Origin: Hyphomonas jannaschiana VP2
GTDB lineage: Bacteria; Pseudomonadota; Alphaproteobacteria; Caulobacterales; Hyphomonadaceae
NCBI RefSeq assembly: GCF_000685215.1
Contig: NZ_ARYJ01000010.1
Coordinates: 46,209 to 110,208 of the forward strand
Direction: 5' to 3'
Length of the DNA stretch: 64,000 nt
The translations under genes and the position numbers were made by a program. Each line of letters begins with the position of its first letter. The first letter of the stretch is position 1. Below are positions 59,684 to 64,000 of the stretch, in pieces. The notes beneath the pieces were generated by a model. It had not been told where the DNA came from, did not search any database, and worked only from the letters and a program-made list of their open reading frames with translations.

Positions 59684-61296
59684 GTCATCATCTCCCGGGA
59701 AACCTTGTCTGCAATCATGATGGTCGGCGTATTCGTATTGCCGGATGTGATCGTGGGCATGACGGACGCGTCGATGACCCGCAAGCCGTCCACGCCAATC
59801 ACCCGCAAATCCTTGTCGACCACAGCCGACGGATCATCCCGGCGTCCCATCTTCGCTGTACCCACGGGATGGAAGATCGTCGTGCCGATGTCGCCAGCCG
59901 CCTTGGCCAATGCGGCATCGTCATTCCCCACGGCAGGTCCCGGAAGGAACTCCTCCGGCGAAAACTGCGCCATGGCCGGCTGCCCCATCAGCCGCCGGGT
60001 CACGCGGATGGCATCAGCAGCCACTTTCCTGTCCTCATCCGTAGAGAGATAATTCGGCGCAATCTCCGGCCTCGCAGCGGGATCGGGTGACACAATACGC
60101 ACGTCGCCTCGAGAGGTCGGCCTGAGATTACAGGCACTGACGGTGATCGCGGGAAATCGGTGAAGTGGGTCGCCGAATTTATCCAGCGATAGCGGCTGAA
60201 CATGAAATTCGATGTTTGCGCGGTCCTGCCCGGCATCGGAACGCGTGAAGATTCCAAGTTGTGAAGGCGCCATGGTGAGCGGACCGCGCCGCCGCAAGGC
60301 ATAGTCCAGCCCCATCAGACCGCGCCGGAACAGATTGTGATAGGTCTCGTTCAGCGTTCGCGCTCCGGACACCCGATAGATGGCACGTTGTTGCAGATGA
60401 TCCTGCAGGTTCCGGCCCACACCTGTGCGGTCAGCCTGAACCGCGACGCCTGCTGCCTGCAGCACATCTCCCGGTCCGATACCGGAGCGTTGCAGGACCT
60501 GCACAGACCCTATTGCCCCGGCGGACAGGATCACTTCTCCCCGGCATCTTGCCCGCCGGTGCCGCCCCTCCTGAAGGAAATCGACCGCCACCACACGCCC
60601 ACCGTCCATAACCAGCTTATCCACCAGGCACCCCGTCTCGATACGGAGGTTCTCCCGCCCCATCGCCGGCTTCAGGAACCCGCGCGCCGCAGACCAGCGC
60701 AAACCCTTCTTCTGGTTCACATGAAAGTAAGAGGCGCCTTCATTGTCACCGGTGTTGAAGTCCTCAACCGGCTGAATACCCATCTCTTCTGCAGCGTCGC
60801 GCACGGCATCCAGAATACCCCAGCGCACGCGCGGCGCCTCGACACGCCATTCTCCGCCTGCGCCATGCGCTTCGCTCTCCCCAAGAAAGTGATCTTCAAT
60901 CCGGCGGAAGACCGGCAGCACGTCTTCCCAGCCCCACCCCGGCAGGCCGAGACTTTGCCAGTAGTCGTAATCCGCTGCCTGCCCGCGCATGGAAATCATG
61001 GCGTTGATCGCAGATGACCCGCCAAGCACCCGGCCGCGCGGATAGTTCAGCTTGCGTCCATTAAGGCCCGGTTCCGCCACCGTCTCGAACATCCAGTCCG
61101 AGCGCGGGTTCCCGATCGCAAACAGGTATCCAACCGGAATATGGAACCAGACCCAGTTATCCCGTCCGCCCGCCTCCAGCAGCAGCACGCGGCGCTTACC
61201 ACCTTCCGACAAGCGGTTGGCAACGACGCAACCAGCCGAACCGGCGCCCACGATGATGTGGTCGTAGTCCCCGTCCAGATTCGCCATGCCGCTCAA
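59680..61296 (-). CDS. GMC family FAD-dependent oxidoreductase (choline/alcohol dehydrogenase-like)
   Basis: A 538-residue flavoprotein. The FAD-binding motif is IIVGAGSAGCVVANRLSE, the GMC signature 1 is NYPRGRVLGGSSAINAMI, and the C-terminal catalytic His/Asn region is FHPVGTAKMG...SGNTNTPTIMIADK. The likely start is TTG at 61296, 5 bases after GGGAGG; the ATG at 61287 would be 14 bases away. It is coupled to the alpha-glucosidase. Substrate (aliphatic alcohol, polyol or sugar) is unknown; annotation as choline dehydrogenase would be too specific. Confidence 0.88.
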   Translation of the reverse strand: MSGMANLDGDYDHIIVGAGSAGCVVANRLSEGGKRRVLLLEAGGRDNWVWFHIPVGYLFAIGNPRSDWMFETVAEPGLNGRKLNYPRGRVLGGSSAINAMISMRGQAADYDYWQSLGLPGWGWEDVLPVFRRIEDHFLGESEAHGAGGEWRVEAPRVRWGILDAVRDAAEEMGIQPVEDFNTGDNEGASYFHVNQKKGLRWSAARGFLKPAMGRENLRIETGCLVDKLVMDGGRVVAVDFLQEGRHRRARCRGEVILSAGAIGSVQVLQRSGIGPGDVLQAAGVAVQADRTGVGRNLQDHLQQRAIYRVSGARTLNETYHNLFRRGLMGLDYALRRRGPLTMAPSQLGIFTRSDAGQDRANIEFHVQPLSLDKFGDPLHRFPAITVSACNLRPTSRGDVRIVSPDPAARPEIAPNYLSTDEDRKVAADAIRVTRRLMGQPAMAQFSPEEFLPGPAVGNDDAALAKAAGDIGTTIFHPVGTAKMGRRDDPSAVVDKDLRVIGVDGLRVIDASVMPTITSGNTNTPTIMIADKVSREMMT

Positions 61297-61351
61297 ATTC
61301 GCCTCCCGGTAAGAAGGCCATTAGGCAACAGGGCGGATGCGGCGTCCACCC

Positions 61352-63631
61352 TTACCGGAGGGAGGCCAGCACGCCGAACGGACTGTCAGATGGCTTCCGC
61401 TCAGGCGCTTTCGACGCCTTGTCGGACTTCGCCGCCGGACGGACGCCCTGCCGTTTCATGCTGAGTCCGATGCGCTTGCGCGCAGCGTCCACCTCCAGGA
61501 CAACAACATTTACCACCTGCCCCGTCTTCACGACGGTGTGCGGATCCTTCACGAAGGTATCAGCCAGTTCGGAAATATGAACCAGGCCATCCTGATGGAC
61601 GCCAATATCCACAAACGCCCCGAAGGCGGTGACATTGGTCACCACACCTTCCAGCCGCATCCCCGGCTTCAGGTCGCCAATCGTATCGACGCCCTCTTTA
61701 AAAGTCGCCGTCGTGAATTCAGGCCGCGGATCCCGTCCCGGCTTTTCCAGTTCGGAGAGGATGTCCTTCACGGTCGGCACGCCAAATGTGGCGTCCGCAA
61801 AATCCTCTGCCTTCAGTTTCGACAGGAACGCCTTGTCGCCGATCAGGGCATCAACCTTACGGCCGGTCTTCTTCGCGATGCGCTCAACGACCGGATAGGC
61901 CTCCGGGTGGACCGCCGACGCATCAAGCGGGTTCTTGCCGTCCATGATGCGCAGGAAGCCGGCAGCCTGCTCAAACGCCTTGGGGCCAAGACGCGGCACC
62001 TTCTTCAACTGGCTGCGCGACGTGAACGGTCCGTTCTTGTCACGATAGGCAACAATGTTGGCCGCGATCGTCACGTTGAGCCCGGCAACACGCGACAACA
62101 GCGACGCCGACGCCGTGTTCACATCCACACCGACCGCGTTCACGCAGTCTTCCACGACGCCGTCCAGTGATTTTGCAAGTTGGCCCTGATCGACGTCATG
62201 CTGGTACTGGCCGACGCCGATGGCTTTCGGCTCGATCTTGACCAGTTCCGCCAGCGGATCCTGCAAGCGCCGGGCGATGGACACCGCCCCGCGGATGCTG
62301 ACATCCAGATCCGGGAACTCCTTCGCCGCCAGTTCGGACGCAGAATAGACCGAAGCGCCAGCTTCCGAGACCATCAGGCGCGTCAAATTCAGATCCGGCA
62401 ATCTGTCGGACAGGTCTGCGACCAGCTTGTCTGTCTCGCGTCCAGCAGTCCCGTTCCCTACACTGACGAGTTCGACCTTGTGTTTCTTGCAAAGCGTGGC
62501 CAGCGTCGTCAGGGCACCCGTCCAGTCTTTCTTCGGCTCATGCGGATAGATCGTCGCGGTGTCGATCAACTTGCCAGTCGAGTCCACGACAGCAACCTTG
62601 CAGCCCGTCCGGATGCCCGGATCGATTCCCATGACGACCTTGTGCCCGGCCGGCGCGGCCATCAGCAGGTCTTTCATGTTTCGGGAGAACACCCGGATCG
62701 CTTCACTATCTGCTGCATCCTTAAGGCGATTGATCGACTCGCGGGAGCTTGACGGTTCCAGCTTGCCCTTCCAGGCCGCTTCGGCCGTTTCCATCAGCCA
62801 CTCGTCAGCGGCACGGCCTTTCTTTGCGAAACCGAATTCGGAACAGATTTCCCGCACGGCCGGATGATGGCGCGTATCCGTGTGCGGCACATCCACCTTG
62901 ATCCGGAGGATACCTTCCTTCTGCCCCCGCAGCATGGCCAGCGCGCGGTGCGATGGCATCTTCTCGAACGGCTCATCGAAATCGAAATAGTCGGCAAACT
63001 TCGCCCCTTCGGTTTCCTTGCCTTTGACAAGCGAGGATCCAAGCTTGCCCTGCTTCCAGACCGTCTCGCGGATCTTGCGGGAAAGGCGCGGTGTTTCCGC
63101 GATCTTCTCGACGATAATTTCCCGCGCGCCGCTCAGCGCGGCATCTGGCGTATCCACGCCTTTCTTTTTCGAGACGAAGGCTTTGGCCTCCGCTTCCAGA
63201 GCCACCGCCGGGTTGGCGAGAATGCGCTCTGCCAGCGGCTCCAGCCCTGCTTCCTTCGCGATGGTCGCCTTGGTCCGGCGCTTCTGCTTGTAAGGCGCGT
63301 ACAGGTCTTCCAGGGCCACCTTCGTCGTGGCCGCCATGATCTCGCGCTCAAGGTCTGGTGTCAGCTTGTCCTGTTGCCGGATGGCGTCAAGGATCGTGTC
63401 GCGGCGCTTGGCAAGTTCGGTGAGATAGTCGAGGCGCTCTGCCAGGGTCCGCAGCTGCGTGTCATCCAGCCCGCCTGTGCGTTCTTTCCGGTAGCGCGCG
63501 ATGAAGGGCACCGTCGCGCCTTCTTCGAGCAATTCAATCACGGTCTCGACCTGGCGTTCGGAAATGCCGAGTTCCTTTGCGATCAGCTTTGCAATCGACG
63601 GCGCGGCAGAGGTGCGGGGTTTGGCTGGCAT
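61352..63631 (-). CDS. tex: Tex family RNA-binding transcription accessory protein
   Basis: A 759-residue Tex/YqgF-type protein. The N-terminal helical region (IAKELGISERQVETVIELLEEGATVPFIARYRKE), the central YqgF RNase H-like domain (VMGIDPGIRTGCKVAVVD), HhH repeats and a C-terminal S1 domain (GMRLEGVVTNVTAFGAFVDIGVHQDGLVHIS) are in canonical order. The ATG at 63631 gives the usual N-terminus; a TTG at 63688 would add 19 atypical residues. It binds nucleic acid and affects transcription in other bacteria. Confidence 0.95.
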   Translation of the reverse strand: MPAKPRTSAAPSIAKLIAKELGISERQVETVIELLEEGATVPFIARYRKERTGGLDDTQLRTLAERLDYLTELAKRRDTILDAIRQQDKLTPDLEREIMAATTKVALEDLYAPYKQKRRTKATIAKEAGLEPLAERILANPAVALEAEAKAFVSKKKGVDTPDAALSGAREIIVEKIAETPRLSRKIRETVWKQGKLGSSLVKGKETEGAKFADYFDFDEPFEKMPSHRALAMLRGQKEGILRIKVDVPHTDTRHHPAVREICSEFGFAKKGRAADEWLMETAEAAWKGKLEPSSSRESINRLKDAADSEAIRVFSRNMKDLLMAAPAGHKVVMGIDPGIRTGCKVAVVDSTGKLIDTATIYPHEPKKDWTGALTTLATLCKKHKVELVSVGNGTAGRETDKLVADLSDRLPDLNLTRLMVSEAGASVYSASELAAKEFPDLDVSIRGAVSIARRLQDPLAELVKIEPKAIGVGQYQHDVDQGQLAKSLDGVVEDCVNAVGVDVNTASASLLSRVAGLNVTIAANIVAYRDKNGPFTSRSQLKKVPRLGPKAFEQAAGFLRIMDGKNPLDASAVHPEAYPVVERIAKKTGRKVDALIGDKAFLSKLKAEDFADATFGVPTVKDILSELEKPGRDPRPEFTTATFKEGVDTIGDLKPGMRLEGVVTNVTAFGAFVDIGVHQDGLVHISELADTFVKDPHTVVKTGQVVNVVVLEVDAARKRIGLSMKRQGVRPAAKSDKASKAPERKPSDSPFGVLASLR

Positions 63632-63821
63632 GAAACGATCGCCTTTCTGGCAGGAATTGACGGACGCGCCGGATGACGCAGGACCCAATCAATTCACCTG
63701 AAATCGTTCACACCTCGTTTACGCTTAGAGGTGGCGCAGCATTATTTTTGTGGATTGCGCAGGCATAAACGAACGTGTCCTGAACGCGGCGGTGTGCGGC
63801 TGCTATTTCAGGAAATCCGCC
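63632..63821. other. Region between tRNA-Trp and tex
   Basis: 190 bases without a gene. A CACCTC/GAGGTG inverted repeat with an 11-base loop (63711-63733) lies in what would be the tex leader. A short ATTTC/GAAAT dyad (63805-63816) lies just past the tRNA 3' end. No clear terminator or promoter is visible. Confidence 0.3.
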
Positions 63822-63897
63822 TGGCAGGGGCAGCAGGACTCGAACCCGCGACCCTCGGTTTTGGAGACCGATGCTCTACCAACTGAGCTATACCCCT
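63822..63897 (-). tRNA. tRNA-Trp (anticodon CCA)
   Basis: The minus strand folds as a 76-nt cloverleaf including an encoded CCA end. The acceptor AGGGGTA pairs with TGCCCCT, the D stem is GCTC/GAGC, the anticodon stem TCGGT/ACCGA encloses loop CTCCAAA with anticodon CCA, and the T arm is GCGGG-TTCGAGT-CCTGC. secE and nusG, which often follow tRNA-Trp, are not downstream here; tex is. Confidence 0.97.
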
Positions 63898-64000
63898 TCA
63901 GGCGAGGTGAGGGTTTGCCCCAAACTCCCTGCCACGGCAAGCCGGAAGCTTCAGCGAAAAGCCAATTTTGGCAATCTCTCCCCAACAAGCAAAAAGGCCG
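63898..64000. other. Right window edge upstream of tRNA-Trp
   Basis: 103 bases with no complete gene. A GCCAA-TT-TTGGC dyad is at 63961-63972. The final AAAAAGGCC looks like the first arm of a terminator hairpin cut by the window edge. Confidence 0.25.

Noticed and set aside
61304..61359. CCGGTAAG/CTTACCGG inverted repeat between the GMC gene and tex considered as the tex terminator
   Set aside because: One arm overlaps the tex stop region and the other the GMC ribosome binding region, with a ~40-base loop and no T-tract.
63822..63897. tRNA-Trp considered as an integration (att) site
   Set aside because: No integrase, no duplicated tRNA 3' end and no composition shift are seen next to it within the window.

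Overview
The window is a chromosomal core-gene region of an alphaproteobacterium. Gene order, high GC and family-specific details (LpxI instead of LpxH, a 14-gene nuo operon followed by birA-coaX-rnj-mce-DUF1467-proS-lolC-lolD-dnaE, a zwf-pgl-edd-glk-eda operon) fit the Caulobacterales/Hyphomonadaceae and a Hyphomonas-like marine bacterium best; this placement is inference from gene content. Almost all genes are on the minus strand in tightly packed operons with 1-4 base stop/start overlaps. There is no CRISPR array, insertion sequence, prophage or rRNA operon. One tRNA gene (Trp, CCA anticodon) lies at the right end.

Region 1 (1-8966): the 3' end of glnA (+) meets clpX/clpP (-) at hairpin terminators. 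Then come a lipoprotein-like alpha/beta hydrolase and a uracil-DNA glycosylase-family gene (-), followed by a plus-strand block: pirin, an M28 zinc aminopeptidase lipoprotein, rlmJ and an FAD oxidoreductase of the type often fused to SelD.

Region 2 (8928-23144, all -): the envelope/translation super-cluster in transcription order rpsB-tsf // pyrH-frr-uppS-cdsA-dxr-rseP-bamA-ompH-lpxD-lpxA-lpxI-lpxB. It couples ribosome assembly and recycling to undecaprenyl, phospholipid and lipid A synthesis and outer-membrane protein insertion. fabZ, usually between lpxD and lpxA, is missing.

Region 3 (23371-34088, -): dnaE, lolD, lolC, proS, a DUF1467 protein, methylmalonyl-CoA epimerase, RNase J, CoaX and BirA. 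Region 4 (34085-49426, -): nuoA-N for respiratory complex I, with two extra reading frames: a 23-codon micro-ORF overlapping both nuoD and nuoE, and a 132-residue four-helix membrane protein between nuoF and nuoG. NuoL carries a His-rich loop.

Region 5 (49636-64000): a secreted protein with eight ~23-residue repeats and a peptidoglycan-binding domain (-), purB (+), the Entner-Doudoroff operon zwf-pgl-edd-glk-eda (-), a GH13 alpha-glucosidase coupled to a GMC oxidoreductase (-), tex (-) and tRNA-Trp (-). Together the sugar genes would hydrolyse alpha-glucosides and route glucose through glucose-6-phosphate to pyruvate and glyceraldehyde-3-phosphate.

No clearly new multi-gene defence or biosynthetic system is visible. 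The least explained items are the two extra nuo reading frames, the repeat/PG-binding protein, the structured rpsB leader and the stand-alone SelD-partner oxidoreductase.
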